64,000 nucleotides of DNA from Aliiroseovarius crassostreae (GTDB lineage: Bacteria > Pseudomonadota > Alphaproteobacteria > Rhodobacterales > Rhodobacteraceae), in assembly GCF_001307765.1 (NCBI RefSeq), contig NZ_LKBA01000001.1:289616-353615 (forward strand), written 5' to 3'. The translations under genes and the position numbers were made by a program. Shown piece after piece: positions 18,418 to 26,562 of this stretch. Position 1 is the stretch's first letter. Every line of letters begins with the position of its first letter. The notes below the pieces were generated by a model. The model had not been told where the DNA came from. It did not search any database and saw nothing but the letters and a program-made list of their open reading frames with translations.

Positions 18418-18843
18418 CTATTCTTCGAAATGTGTTCCCTTGATCTGGCGGGAATGACCGCGAAAAAGTGCGACCTGTCGCCCATCCCCTCCCGTGACCA
18501 CCACATCATAGATGCCCGAGCGCCCGGTCCGGCTGGTTTCCGTGGCGGTTGCCGTCAGGCATTCCCCCAACTGGCCCGGGGCAAGATAGGTAATTGAGTT
18601 ATGTTGCGCGACAACGCGCTGGTTGTAGCTGTTGCAGGCAAAGGCAAAGGCGCTGTCGGCGAGGGTGAAGATGAACCCGCCGTGGCAGATGCCGTGCCCG
18701 TTTGACATGTCTGCGCGCACTGGCATGGTGATGACCGCCCGACCCGGCGCGATGTCCGTCAGTGTCATGCCGAGGGCCTGACTGGCTGGATCATCCGCCC
18801 ACATGGCCTCGGCCGAGCGTCGAGCGCGTGTTTCGGGTGTCAT
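18418..18843 (-). CDS. paaI: Hydroxyphenylacetyl-CoA thioesterase PaaI
   Basis: A 141-residue hotdog-fold thioesterase of the PaaI subfamily that clears dead-end phenylacetate-pathway CoA thioesters and frees CoA. The motif GHGICHGGFIFTLADSAFAFACN holds the conserved Asp/Ser residues of the active site, and the DIAPGRA segment and N-terminal AEAMWADD helix fit PaaI. Two adjacent ATG codons (18846, 18843) are possible; the second is better spaced from the GGGAGG site. The open frame upstream to 18930 crosses the putative operator and is not needed. First gene of paaI-paaK-tetR. Confidence 0.92.
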   Translation of the reverse strand: MTPETRARRSAEAMWADDPASQALGMTLTDIAPGRAVITMPVRADMSNGHGICHGGFIFTLADSAFAFACNSYNQRVVAQHNSITYLAPGQLGECLTATATETSRTGRSGIYDVVVTGGDGRQVALFRGHSRQIKGTHFEE

Positions 18844-18916
18844 CATGCCTCCCAGCGTCGCATTGGCCCCTGTGCCGGGGCTTTTCTGTTGCTTTGCGGG
18901 AAGGATGCACAAAGCC

Positions 18917-18928
18917 GACCGTTCGGTC
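18917..18928. promoter_or_regulatory. Candidate TetR operator upstream of paaI
   Basis: Palindrome GACCG-TT-CGGTC, of the form often bound by TetR repressors, located 74 bases upstream of the paaI start, where the promoter should be. The link to the adjacent TetR protein is inferred from position. Confidence 0.5.
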
Positions 18929-18992
18929 AATAGTGTTGTTTCGCAAAACCCACTTCGCAGTCAGGCGTGACAAAAACAACAAACCCTGCTCG

Positions 18993-19110
18993 CTAAAGCG
19001 TTTCGGGATAAACTTGTGACACATGGTTATTCTGAAACGCCCACGGCATTGATAGCACTTACCGCGTTTCGACTTTTCCCTGTCTCAGGTTAAAGTCGAA
19101 ACATTTTAGC
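18993..19110. repeat. Dispersed two-hairpin element, family 1, copy D
   Basis: Left stem-loop GTTTCGGGATAAACTTG facing a partly wobble-paired arm, GCCC spacer, and a right stem-loop with perfect 11-bp arms (GTTTCGACTTT). The terminal inversion continues outward beyond the usual ends, so that AAACCCTG at 18981 and CAGGGTTT at 19117-19124 also face each other. Confidence 0.85.
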
Positions 19111-19136
19111 GAGCGGCAGGGTTTTGTCAGGTAGCT

Positions 19137-19180
19137 CCGGTGCCGCAGACTGGGTGGGGGCTGTAAATTTGCGGCACCGG
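19137..19180. repeat. Inverted repeat (11-bp perfect arms)
   Basis: CCGGTGCCGCA (19137-19147) and its exact complement (19170-19180) with a 22-base loop, between element D and the DUF2794 gene. No T-run follows. Confidence 0.6.
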
Positions 19181-19269
19181 ATGAGCATTCGCTCGCTACA
19201 GGGCCAGTTTTCTTTCACAACCACGGCGGCAAAAGGGAGGGAACGCGATTATTCGCGGTTCTTTTCAGG

Positions 19270-19298
19270 GCAAAAATGGGGCAATTCCCCCTTTTTGC
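19270..19298 (+). terminator. Terminator-like hairpin in the DUF2794 leader
   Basis: GCAAAAATGGGG faces CCCCCTTTTTGC with one mismatch and a 5-base loop, 67 bases before the chosen start. It could be an attenuator for the downstream gene or mark the end of a transcript entering from upstream. Confidence 0.45.
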
Positions 19299-19365
19299 AT
19301 GGGACCTGTAGCAGCGTGCGGAGCAGGGGATTGATTTGATCGGTGCGGCAAGGCAAGCTGAACTT

Positions 19366-19713
19366 ATGAATATCCAAAACTCCAATCCCAATGTGTCGGG
19401 TGGTTTGCCGCCGGAGCAGGTGGTGTTTGACCGGCTGGAACTTGGTGTGATCATGGGGCTTTACGGGCGGATGGTGGCGGCAGGCGAGTGGCGTGACTAC
19501 GCGATGAGCTTCCTGCGGGAACTCGCCGTGTTTTCCGTCTTTCGCCGCAGCGCTGAACATCCTTTGTACCGGATTGAAAAACGCCCCCGGCTGCGGATGC
19601 GCCAGGGGCAGTATTCGGTGCTGGGAATGGACGGGCGGGTGCTGAAGCGCGGGGATGACCTGCGACAGGTGCTTCGGGTGCTGGAGCGCAAACTGATCCG
19701 CGTGGTTGAGTAA
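19366..19713 (+). CDS. DUF2794 domain-containing protein
   Basis: A 115-residue protein of a family confined, as far as I recall, to alphaproteobacteria and of unknown function. The family pattern FDRLELGVIMGLYGRMVAAGEWRDYA (about 21-46) followed by FSVFRRSAEHPLYRIEKRP is clear. The ATG at 19366 fits the usual family length; a TTG at 19336 would add ten residues. Monocistronic, convergent with the NlpC/P60 gene. Confidence 0.85.
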   Translation: MNIQNSNPNVSGGLPPEQVVFDRLELGVIMGLYGRMVAAGEWRDYAMSFLRELAVFSVFRRSAEHPLYRIEKRPRLRMRQGQYSVLGMDGRVLKRGDDLRQVLRVLERKLIRVVE

Positions 19714-19826
19714 GGCTGGACAGTTGGGCACCGTCTGAGCTGGTGCGGGTGGTTATGGCGTGCGGGAAATGCCTTGCACCACAGGCAGATACTCACCACG
19801 AAGAGCTGTTCGTTACAGGCACCCGT

Positions 19827-20669
19827 TTACCACAGGCGCCTGCGCGCCGTGACATCGCCATCCCCCTGGGCCTTGATACGGGCGGTTGCCTCGTTGATCC
19901 CTTCCAAAACCACGGCCATGTGGTGGGCGTTGGCGTGGATCAAGCGTTCGTGGTCAAACACCATGGCAACATGACCTTTCCAAAACAGCAGATCTCCACG
20001 GGCCAGAGGGGCGGCATCGGGGATGGCGCGGCCGATCTTTTCTTGCATGTCGCTATCGGCAGGGCAGTCAAGCCCGGCCGCGATCAATGCCGCCTGAACA
20101 AGGCCGGAACAGTCGATCCCCGCGCGGGAATTGCCGCCCCACAAATACGGCGTGCCCAGAAAAAGCGCCGCTGTGCTGGCGGGATCGTTCAGCTTTTCCC
20201 CCCGGTTTGACAAATGGGCGCTGGGCACAAAAAGCCCCTCTGCGGTTTCGCAAAACCGTCCGTGATCTGCGACGATGGCCAGCCGCGCGCCAAAAGATAG
20301 GCCCATGTGTTCGATTGTCTTGAAATCGGGCGTCGCATATAGGTGCGTGGCGGCGGCACTGACCCAGTGGGTGGACGCGACTGCCGGGCCGAGGCAGCGC
20401 CTGTCGACATAGCCCACATACCCGTCCCGCTCGGCCTGCACAAACGCGTGGCCCTCATGCTCTTCCAGAGCCAGAAGCTGTTCGCCGTAGAGCGCCTGAC
20501 GGTCGCGCGGGCCATTGGGGGAACGCAGGATATCGGCAACCGGCGTCACAACCCGCATCAACAGGCCCGGTGAATAGCGTTCCGAGCTGACCAATCCGCG
20601 CAGGCTGTCATGGGCGACGCGCGGGTTGGCCGGGGTCAGTCGGCGATCTGGCGTTTTCGGCATGCTCAT
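19827..20669 (-). CDS. NlpC/P60 family cell-wall hydrolase
   Basis: A 280-residue C40 peptidase likely to cut the gamma-D-Glu-diaminopimelate bond of peptidoglycan stem peptides. The N-terminal half (about 35-145) looks like two SH3-like segments; the C-terminal half (about 160-280) is the NlpC/P60 domain with the catalytic Cys in RAGIDCSGLVQAAL (about 195), the His in GHVAMVF (about 240) and the third polar position in HANAHHMAV. No signal peptide is obvious, which is usual for this alphaproteobacterial group and leaves its location open. Its ATG overlaps the stop codon of the upstream aminopeptidase gene by four bases, so the two are coupled. Confidence 0.9.
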   Translation of the reverse strand: MSMPKTPDRRLTPANPRVAHDSLRGLVSSERYSPGLLMRVVTPVADILRSPNGPRDRQALYGEQLLALEEHEGHAFVQAERDGYVGYVDRRCLGPAVASTHWVSAAATHLYATPDFKTIEHMGLSFGARLAIVADHGRFCETAEGLFVPSAHLSNRGEKLNDPASTAALFLGTPYLWGGNSRAGIDCSGLVQAALIAAGLDCPADSDMQEKIGRAIPDAAPLARGDLLFWKGHVAMVFDHERLIHANAHHMAVVLEGINEATARIKAQGDGDVTARRRLW

Positions 20670-22051
20670 AGGGGCAGAAGCTCCGGCAGGGCGGCAAGGA
20701 TGGCGCGCGCGCCCATGCCAACGCCGCCTTTCGGGCGGGCAGGGGCGGCGGTGGGGTTCCAGCCGTAGATATCGAAATGAAGATAGCGCGGGGTGTCGGT
20801 GACAAAACGGTTGAGGAAAAGGGCCGCCGTGATCGACCCGGCGAAACCGCCGCCAGGTGCGTTGTCCAGATCTGCTATTCCCGGTTCGATCATGGTCTCA
20901 TAGGGGCGCCAGAGCGGCAGTTCCCATACCGGGTCGGCCGCGCGGCTTGCCCCGGTGCGGATTGCATCGGCATCCTTGGAAGAGGTGGCATAGAACGGGG
21001 ACAGATCGGGGCCGACGGCCACGCGGGCCGCCCCTGTCAGGGTGGCCATCGAGATGATCAGGTCGGGCGTTTCTTCATCGGCCAGCGCAAGCGCATCCGC
21101 CAGCACCAGACGTCCTTCTGCGTCCGTGTTGTTGACCTCGACGGTCAGCCCCTTGCGGCTGGTCAGGATGTCACCGGGGCGAAATGCATCCCCCGAGACA
21201 GCGTTTTCAACAGCAGGGATCAACACCCGCAGGCGCAGTTTCAGGCCAAGCGCCATGATCATCTGCGCCAGTCCCAGAACCGTTGCCGCCCCGCCCATGT
21301 CCTTTTTCATCAAAGCCATGGAATTGCCGGGCTTCAGGTTCAGGCCCCCGGTATCAAAGCAGACCCCTTTGCCCACAAGGGTGAGTTGCGGCCCGTCTGT
21401 TCCCCAGCGCATGTCGATCAGGCGGGGGGCGCGTGCGGGCAGGGCGGCGGCGCGCCCAACGGCGTGAATCATCGGGTAATTCTGTTCAAGCAGCGCGGAT
21501 CCTTCGGTGGCGTGGATTTCGGCACCGAATGTCTTTGCCATGTTCCGGGCTGCCTGCTCCAGGTCGGCTGGGCCCATGTCCTGCGTGGGGGTGTTGATCA
21601 GATCGCGGGTCAGGGCTTCCCCTGCCGCGATCGCCTCAAGACGCGCCGCATCTATGCCCTCCGGGGCGACAAGGTCTGCTTTCGGGGCAGTCTGAGAGGT
21701 GTAACGGTTGAAACGATACCCCGCCAGAAGCCATCCCAGCGCGGCCTCGTCGAGCGTGTCTCCGCTGAGATCACTTTTCAGTTCATAAACGCCCTCAGGA
21801 AGGGCGGCGCGGGCAGAGGCCAGGCCAAACCGCTTGCGCGCGCGATCCTTAGCGGTGCCGCCTCCGACCAGCGCCATGGACAGATTGCCCTGCGGATCCG
21901 GAACACACAGCACCGCCCCAAGCGCCGGCGTGAAGTTGTTTGCCTTTGCCCAGTTGCGGGCAAGCTCTGGCAGCGCGTCGAGCTGGGTCGGCGTGTCCTT
22001 GTCGATGACGTATAGTGGCAGGGCGTCGGGGGTGGGGCGGGCAAAGCGCAT
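20666..22051 (-). CDS. Leucyl aminopeptidase family (M17) metallopeptidase
   Basis: A 461-residue cytoplasmic M17 aminopeptidase using two metal ions. The metal and catalytic motifs are intact: GKGVCFDTGGLNLKPGNSM (about 230-248), KKDMGGAATVLG, and NTDAEGRLVLADAL (about 315-328). The ATG at 22051 is preferred over a TTG two codons upstream. It is shorter than E. coli PepA and resembles the PepA/PepB-like group common in alphaproteobacteria. It is coupled to the NlpC/P60 gene, suggesting a shared role in recycling cell-wall peptides (inference). Confidence 0.92.
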   Translation of the reverse strand: MRFARPTPDALPLYVIDKDTPTQLDALPELARNWAKANNFTPALGAVLCVPDPQGNLSMALVGGGTAKDRARKRFGLASARAALPEGVYELKSDLSGDTLDEAALGWLLAGYRFNRYTSQTAPKADLVAPEGIDAARLEAIAAGEALTRDLINTPTQDMGPADLEQAARNMAKTFGAEIHATEGSALLEQNYPMIHAVGRAAALPARAPRLIDMRWGTDGPQLTLVGKGVCFDTGGLNLKPGNSMALMKKDMGGAATVLGLAQMIMALGLKLRLRVLIPAVENAVSGDAFRPGDILTSRKGLTVEVNNTDAEGRLVLADALALADEETPDLIISMATLTGAARVAVGPDLSPFYATSSKDADAIRTGASRAADPVWELPLWRPYETMIEPGIADLDNAPGGGFAGSITAALFLNRFVTDTPRYLHFDIYGWNPTAAPARPKGGVGMGARAILAALPELLPL

Positions 22052-22161
22052 GGGCAATCTGACCTATCTGGTTGTTTTGCCCAAGATGGCGTGAGCCCGC
22101 TTTGCCTGCAACCCCGGAACGTCGGCGTGATGACAACCTGGCGGCTTTGTGGTCCGCCTTT

Positions 22162-22569
22162 CTAGACGGACATGTCCTGCAGATCCCAGACCGCGATCAG
22201 CGACCCTTCCCCTATGCGGTTGAGGCGGGCCAGAACGGCGGCGCATCCTGCAATATCCGGGCTGCCCACCAGGTCCCGTGCGTCACGACAGATCCGGGCA
22301 AGGGTGGTCATGCCGAGTTTCTGGGCAATTGCCTTCAGGGCACGAATCTGCTCGCGTGTTTCCTGAACCTGCCCGGCGGCATGGTGTTTCTTGATCTGCG
22401 CCAACCCGATTGCCAGATCCTCCAGCGCCTGATTGACAAGCTTGTCGGCGGATGTGGGCCCAAGCTGCAACAGCAGGATTTCGAGTTGATCCCGATCGAG
22501 ACGAACGGCTTCCTTGTGATACAAATGACTGATCTCGCGCACGGCGGCACCCCTTGAACTTTCCCTCAT
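22162..22569 (-). CDS. HPt-like helical protein lacking the phospho-acceptor His
   Basis: A 135-residue all-helical protein conserved, as I recall, in Rhodobacteraceae but unnamed. Its centre, IRALKAIAQKLGMTTLARICRDARDL (about residues 75-100), lines up with the histidine phosphotransfer signature HxLKGxxxxxG, but the His position is Arg76 and the Gly after LK is Ala. It ends in RIGEGSLIAVWDLQD. Either the ATG at 22569 or a GTG at 22542 (closer to an AGGGG site) could start it. It is divergent from the carbonic anhydrase gene and about 110 bases upstream of the aminopeptidase gene on the same strand. Function unknown; a phosphorelay role is doubtful without the His. Confidence 0.65.
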   Translation of the reverse strand: MRESSRGAAVREISHLYHKEAVRLDRDQLEILLLQLGPTSADKLVNQALEDLAIGLAQIKKHHAAGQVQETREQIRALKAIAQKLGMTTLARICRDARDLVGSPDIAGCAAVLARLNRIGEGSLIAVWDLQDMSV

Positions 22570-22681
22570 GCGAAAAATATAGGGCGGAGTTCCTCAAAAA
22601 AGCGTATATCTACCTTATAGAAATCGCTCGAATTCCTAGCGAATTGTCACTAAAACCGTTCGAAATTCGGAGGAGATGAAG

Positions 22682-23329
22682 ATGGAAAATGCGAAACCCC
22701 TTCCCGCCTATCTGGTGCAGCGTTACCAGGGATGGAAAGCCACAGGATATGCCGAGAACAAAGCATGGTATCGTCGCCTGGCGGATGAAGGGCAGCGCCC
22801 ACGTGCCATGATCGTTTCGTGTTGTGATTCCCGCGTTCACGTGACGTCGATTTTCGGTGCGGATCAGGGTGAGTTTTTCTTGCATCGCAATATTGCCAAT
22901 CTGGTCCCGCCGTTTGAACCTGCTGGCGACTATCACGGGACGTCAGCGGCGGTGGAATATGCGGTCACTGCGCTTAAGGTCACCCATCTGATTGTGCTGG
23001 GTCATTCGAGCTGTGGCGGGGTCAAAGGGTTCCATGACATGTGCAAAGGGCATGCCCCCGAGCTGTCCAACGAAAGCAGTTTTGTCGGCAAATGGATCAG
23101 CCTGCTGAAGCCGGGCTATGAAGCCTTGGAAGCGAAAGAGGGCGAAATCACGGATCGGGATCTGGAAAAACAGGCCGTTGTCGTGTCGCTCGACAACCTG
23201 ATGACGTTCCCATTCGTGCGTGATGCGGTGGAAAAGGGCGAGTTGTCGCTGCACGGGCTTTGGACCGATATCGGGGAAGGCGGGCTCGAATTTTACGACG
23301 CGGGAACGGACAGTTTCCTGCCAGTCTGA
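22682..23329 (+). CDS. Beta-class carbonic anhydrase
   Basis: A 215-residue zinc enzyme interconverting CO2 and bicarbonate in the cytoplasm. The zinc ligands and active-site dyad are visible in VSCCDSRV (about 46-53) and HSSCGGV (about 105-111), with the NIANLVPP segment between. Start codons lie at 22676 and 22682; the second has proper spacing from the GGAGG site at 22669. The gene is monocistronic with an AT-rich leader, divergent from the HPt-like gene. Confidence 0.94.
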   Translation: MENAKPLPAYLVQRYQGWKATGYAENKAWYRRLADEGQRPRAMIVSCCDSRVHVTSIFGADQGEFFLHRNIANLVPPFEPAGDYHGTSAAVEYAVTALKVTHLIVLGHSSCGGVKGFHDMCKGHAPELSNESSFVGKWISLLKPGYEALEAKEGEITDRDLEKQAVVVSLDNLMTFPFVRDAVEKGELSLHGLWTDIGEGGLEFYDAGTDSFLPV

Positions 23330-23406
23330 TTTCTGCCAGCCTGAAAACTGTCCGATACGGGCGGGGTGTTTATCTCTCGTTAATCACCCTGTCGCACACT
23401 TGGGAC

Positions 23407-23625
23407 ATGACTGATGTGACGCTGAGATTGGAAATGCCGCTGCAGATGCTGGTCGACTTGAAACGATCCGCAGATGTGACGGGTATATCGGTGGAGCAAT
23501 ATATCCGCGATCTGATCCGGTCCCGCAGTTTCTTAGAGTGCACAGGCGGTTCTGATACCTCAGAACCGCCTTTTTCACGCCCGCTGGCCCGCCCGAAGAC
23601 AGGTCGGGTCAAGGCCGCCAGTTAA
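23407..23625 (+). CDS. Small ribbon-helix-helix-like protein (72 aa), terminator inside the frame
   Basis: The first 40 residues (VTLRLEMPLQMLVDLKRSAD, then GISVEQYIRDLIRSR) resemble the beta strand and two helices of Arc/CopG-type DNA-binding proteins. The rest is polar and basic and is encoded across a perfect terminator hairpin (23544-23575). The ribosome site is weak. The frame overlaps the end of the convergent DUF4139 gene by 17 bases. It may be a real small regulator whose message ends inside the frame, or the N-terminal part may be all that matters; the coding call is moderate. Confidence 0.5.
   Translation: MTDVTLRLEMPLQMLVDLKRSADVTGISVEQYIRDLIRSRSFLECTGGSDTSEPPFSRPLARPKTGRVKAAS
23544..23575 (+). 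terminator. Strong Rho-independent terminator
   Basis: Perfect 12-bp stem AGGCGGTTCTGA with its complement, 4-base loop TACC, then TTTTT. It lies within the 3' part of the small RHH-like frame, upstream of that frame's stop codon. Confidence 0.9.
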
Positions 23626-25252
23626 GCGTCCATCCTTCGGGCCAGCTCAGACGCGTGTTGATCGTCACCTCGGTTTCCTCACCCGGGGCAAGCGACAGGT
23701 TCCAGACAGACAGGCCGCGTTTGTCATCGTGGTTGCTTTCATCCGGGCGCGGGGTGGCGGTGACCCTTACCTCCAGGTCTTCCTGTTCGGAGTAGGTCAG
23801 GGGGTAGAAGGTTTTCACCTCATGTGGTTTGTCCGTCAGGTTCGTGACGCGGAAAAGCGTGTCCTGTTCACGGGTGTTGGTGGTGGTGATGATACCACGA
23901 TCCCCAGTTTCATTGTCCGCGACGACGTGTTCAAGACGAATGCCTTCGATGGGGCCGAACGGCAGGGTCGCGTCGTCCCCCGCGGCCAGGAAGGGCATCT
24001 GGGTGTGTCCGACCAAGCTGTCACCGCGATAGACACGTGCGGTACCGTCAAGCAGCGGCTCTTTTGTGTTGTTGGTGATCTGACCGACCAGAAAGGCGGT
24101 GTCATCCCGGCGGGGGACCGCATAGATTTCGGGGGTGACGGGTAAGGTCAGGCTATCCAGATCAAGAACCTGCTCCTCTCCCGCAAGGGCTGAAACCTTT
24201 TGGGTATAGTGATAGGTGACAGCCACCCCGTTGGTGTCGACGGTCAGGCCTGAATACTCTTCACCGACAACAAGTTCAGGTTCAACCATGGGGGGCGCGG
24301 CCATTTCCATCAGGTCCGAGGCTGTTTGTACCTTGCGTGATGAAAGGATCGGTTTGTGAATGCTGGCCGGGTTTGCGTATGGGGTGGAAGGTTCCACCTG
24401 GCCTGATGGCTGCTGCGTTGACAGGGTCAGGTTCACATCGTTCCAGACAGTTTCAGATGGTAATTGGATCGTAAATTTCCGGTTGAGTGTCAGATTCGGG
24501 TCGCTCCCTTCGGTCAGATGTAATTCGTATATCGGGATCCATCCTCCGCTCTCTGAGATGCTGGTGATTGCGATAGAGATGGTTTGCGCAGAGGTGAGGC
24601 GAACTGGAATGGACAGGAGATCCGGGTTGTCCTTCGGGGGGAAAAGCCGTTCAAATTCACGTTCAGCATTGCCAAGAACGGCCTGCAACTCGGCCTCGCG
24701 TTCTTTCCCATCTGCAAGTTCGCGGCTTTTGGTCGAAATCTTCTTGCGGATATCTTGAGACTGATCTCCGATCAGAACCAGCATCGCGGACAGGTCGTCA
24801 ACAGAGGTGGCGTCCTGCGGGGCGCGGATGGTTGAGAGAAACTCCAACTGGCGCTTCAACGCAGCAATCTCATCACGCAGAATGGTGAGGGTTTCCTGAT
24901 ATGCCGCGACGGTGTCTTTTGCAGCATCGACCGCATTTTGGGCTTTGGTTTGCGATGGGGTGTAGAGGGTTTCCGGATCTACAGATGTATCAGGCGAATA
25001 TCCTAGGGCCCCCAGTTGTCCCTTCCCCGTCAGAAGGGCGATGTCGGGCAGGCCAAGCCGTGTGTCAGAAGGGATGAATGGTACAAGGATGCGATGCTGA
25101 CCGGCTGGCAGTTCAACCGTGATCTGGCGGGTCTGGGTTGCCCCCTCCGGGTAAAGGATGGCCGAAACCACCGGGGCGGAGCTGTAGAAATCGCCAGCCC
25201 AGAGCGGCAGGGGCAGGGTTGTGAGGGCGGATAAGAGCAAGGCGCGGCGCAT
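23609..25252 (-). CDS. DUF4139/DUF4140 (mucoidy-inhibitor-like) secreted protein
   Basis: A 547-residue protein with a signal peptide (about 1-20, ending LWAG). An N-terminal DUF4140 segment (about 25-110, VSAILYPEGATQTRQITVELPAG) leads into a long coiled coil (about 105-200). A C-terminal beta-rich DUF4139 domain (about 215-547) has GGWIPIYELHL and WPEGWTLNW, where the family usually has a tail like this. Related proteins are annotated as mucoidy inhibitor MuiA family; the function is not established. The ATG at 25252 begins MRRALLL; the frame extends one TTG codon further. Monocistronic, with family 2 repeat and the asd terminator upstream. Confidence 0.85.
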   Translation of the reverse strand: MRRALLLSALTTLPLPLWAGDFYSSAPVVSAILYPEGATQTRQITVELPAGQHRILVPFIPSDTRLGLPDIALLTGKGQLGALGYSPDTSVDPETLYTPSQTKAQNAVDAAKDTVAAYQETLTILRDEIAALKRQLEFLSTIRAPQDATSVDDLSAMLVLIGDQSQDIRKKISTKSRELADGKEREAELQAVLGNAEREFERLFPPKDNPDLLSIPVRLTSAQTISIAITSISESGGWIPIYELHLTEGSDPNLTLNRKFTIQLPSETVWNDVNLTLSTQQPSGQVEPSTPYANPASIHKPILSSRKVQTASDLMEMAAPPMVEPELVVGEEYSGLTVDTNGVAVTYHYTQKVSALAGEEQVLDLDSLTLPVTPEIYAVPRRDDTAFLVGQITNNTKEPLLDGTARVYRGDSLVGHTQMPFLAAGDDATLPFGPIEGIRLEHVVADNETGDRGIITTTNTREQDTLFRVTNLTDKPHEVKTFYPLTYSEQEDLEVRVTATPRPDESNHDDKRGLSVWNLSLAPGEETEVTINTRLSWPEGWTLNWRP

Positions 25253-25435
25253 CAAAATGTCCTTTTGGGTTTAATCTTATAGCGAGAGGACCATGTTGTG
25301 CTGCGCTTGGGAAGGGGGAGTTTTGGGACGGGCGGAGCTTTGCCGTGAGCGGCTGTGCTCCCACCCCCAGTAGCTGCGCACCCTTGGTGCTTGCCCGGGG
25401 TTGGGCCTGGGGTTGGGGATGGCCTCGCTTCGCTC

Positions 25436-25475
25436 GGTGGCCTCCGGCGGAGGTATTTTCAGCAAGAAAAAGCAG
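25436..25475 (-). repeat. Dispersed palindromic repeat family 2, partial copy
   Basis: Read on the minus strand, TTTTTCTTGCTGAAAATACC is identical to the copy near 29.72 kb, followed by CTCCGCCGGAGG, a different short palindrome. It lies between the asd terminator and the DUF4139 gene. Confidence 0.6.
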
Positions 25476-25490
25476 GCGGCGCGTATGAAA

Positions 25491-25516
25491 AAAGCCCCAC
25501 CATTTGGCGGGGCTTT
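25491..25516 (-). terminator. Rho-independent terminator of asd
   Basis: An 11-bp stem with one wobble pair (AAAGCCCCACC with GGCGGGGCTTT) followed on the minus strand by TTTTT. It lies 23 bases after the asd stop. Confidence 0.85.
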
Positions 25517-25539
25517 CCTGAATTGGATTGTGAAAAGGG

Positions 25540-26562
25540 TCAGCCCTTTTTCAGAACCTCACGGCCCAGAAGCTCGGCAATTTGCACGGCGTTGAGGGCG
25601 GCGCCTTTGCGCAGGTTGTCCGAGACACACCACAGGTTCAGGCCGTTTTCCACGGTCACGTCCTGACGGATGCGTGAGATGAATGTGGCGTAGTCGCCCA
25701 CGCATTCCACCGGGGTGACATAGCCACCGTTTTCGCGTTTATCGACCACCAGGATCCCCGGAGCTTCGCGCAGGATGTCGCGGGCTTCGTCTTCATCAAG
25801 GAAGTCTTCGAATTCGATATTCACCGATTCCGAGTGGCCCACGAAGACCGGTACACGCACGCAGGTGGCGGTGACTTTGATCGACGGGTCGACGATTTTC
25901 TTCGTCTCGACGATCATCTTCCATTCTTCTTTCGTGTCACCCGAATCCATGAAGATGTCGATATGTGGGATCACGTTGAAGGCGATCTGTTTCGGGTAGA
26001 CCTTCGGCTCGACTTCCTGGCCGGGGACATACATGCCCTTGGTCTGGTTCCACAGCTCGTCAATCGCGTCTTTGCCCGAGCCCGACACCGACTGGTAGGT
26101 CGACACGACAACGCGCTTGATCTTGGCGCGGTCATGCAGGGGCTTCAGCGCCACAACCATCTGCGCGGTCGAGCAGTTGGGGTTCGCGATGATGTTCTTG
26201 TTTTTATAGCCGTGGATTGCGTCGGGGTTCACCTCGGGCACGATCAGCGGGATGTCGGGGTCGTAGCGGTACAGCGACGAGTTGTCGATCACCACACAGC
26301 CAGCCGCAGCCGCTTTCGGCGCATAGGTCTTGGTGGCGTCCGAACCCACGGCGAACAGCGCCATGTCCCAGCCGGTGAAGTCAAAGGTGTCCAGATCCTG
26401 GGTGGTCAGGGTCTTGTCACCAAAGCTGACTTCAGTACCGAGCGAACGGCGCGATGCAAGCGCTGCGATCTCGTCTACAGGAAACTGGCGTTCAGCCAGG
26501 ATGTTCAGCATTTCGCGGCCCACGTTGCCCGTGGCGCCTACGACGGCGACTTTATAGCCCAT
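25540..26562 (-). CDS. asd: Aspartate-semialdehyde dehydrogenase
   Basis: A 340-residue NADPH enzyme that reduces aspartyl phosphate to aspartate semialdehyde, feeding lysine/diaminopimelate, threonine and methionine synthesis. The N-terminal VVGATGNVGREML is the NADP-binding loop; NPNCSTAQMVVAL holds the catalytic Cys (about 133) and SGSGKDAIDEL follows. Near residue 240 are further family residues (TCVRVPVFVGHSE). A TAGGAGG site precedes the ATG. It is transcribed alone, with a clear terminator. lysA and dapA-pathway use of its product links it to lysA at 60 kb. Confidence 0.96.
   Translation of the reverse strand: MGYKVAVVGATGNVGREMLNILAERQFPVDEIAALASRRSLGTEVSFGDKTLTTQDLDTFDFTGWDMALFAVGSDATKTYAPKAAAAGCVVIDNSSLYRYDPDIPLIVPEVNPDAIHGYKNKNIIANPNCSTAQMVVALKPLHDRAKIKRVVVSTYQSVSGSGKDAIDELWNQTKGMYVPGQEVEPKVYPKQIAFNVIPHIDIFMDSGDTKEEWKMIVETKKIVDPSIKVTATCVRVPVFVGHSESVNIEFEDFLDEDEARDILREAPGILVVDKRENGGYVTPVECVGDYATFISRIRQDVTVENGLNLWCVSDNLRKGAALNAVQIAELLGREVLKKG

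Larger units (their letters stand above)
18844..19365. other. Gene-free stretch holding the paa operator, element D and two hairpins
   Basis: About 520 bases between divergent paaI and DUF2794 genes. It holds the TetR-type palindrome (18917-18928), family 1 copy D with extra flanking inverted repeats, an 11-bp perfect hairpin (19137-19147 with 19170-19180) and a T/A-flanked hairpin at 19270-19298. No credible coding frame was seen. Confidence 0.7.

Noticed and set aside
20777..22015. A 412-codon open frame antisense to the M17 aminopeptidase
   Set aside because: The aminopeptidase motifs are intact on the minus strand; the plus-strand translation has no recognisable pattern.
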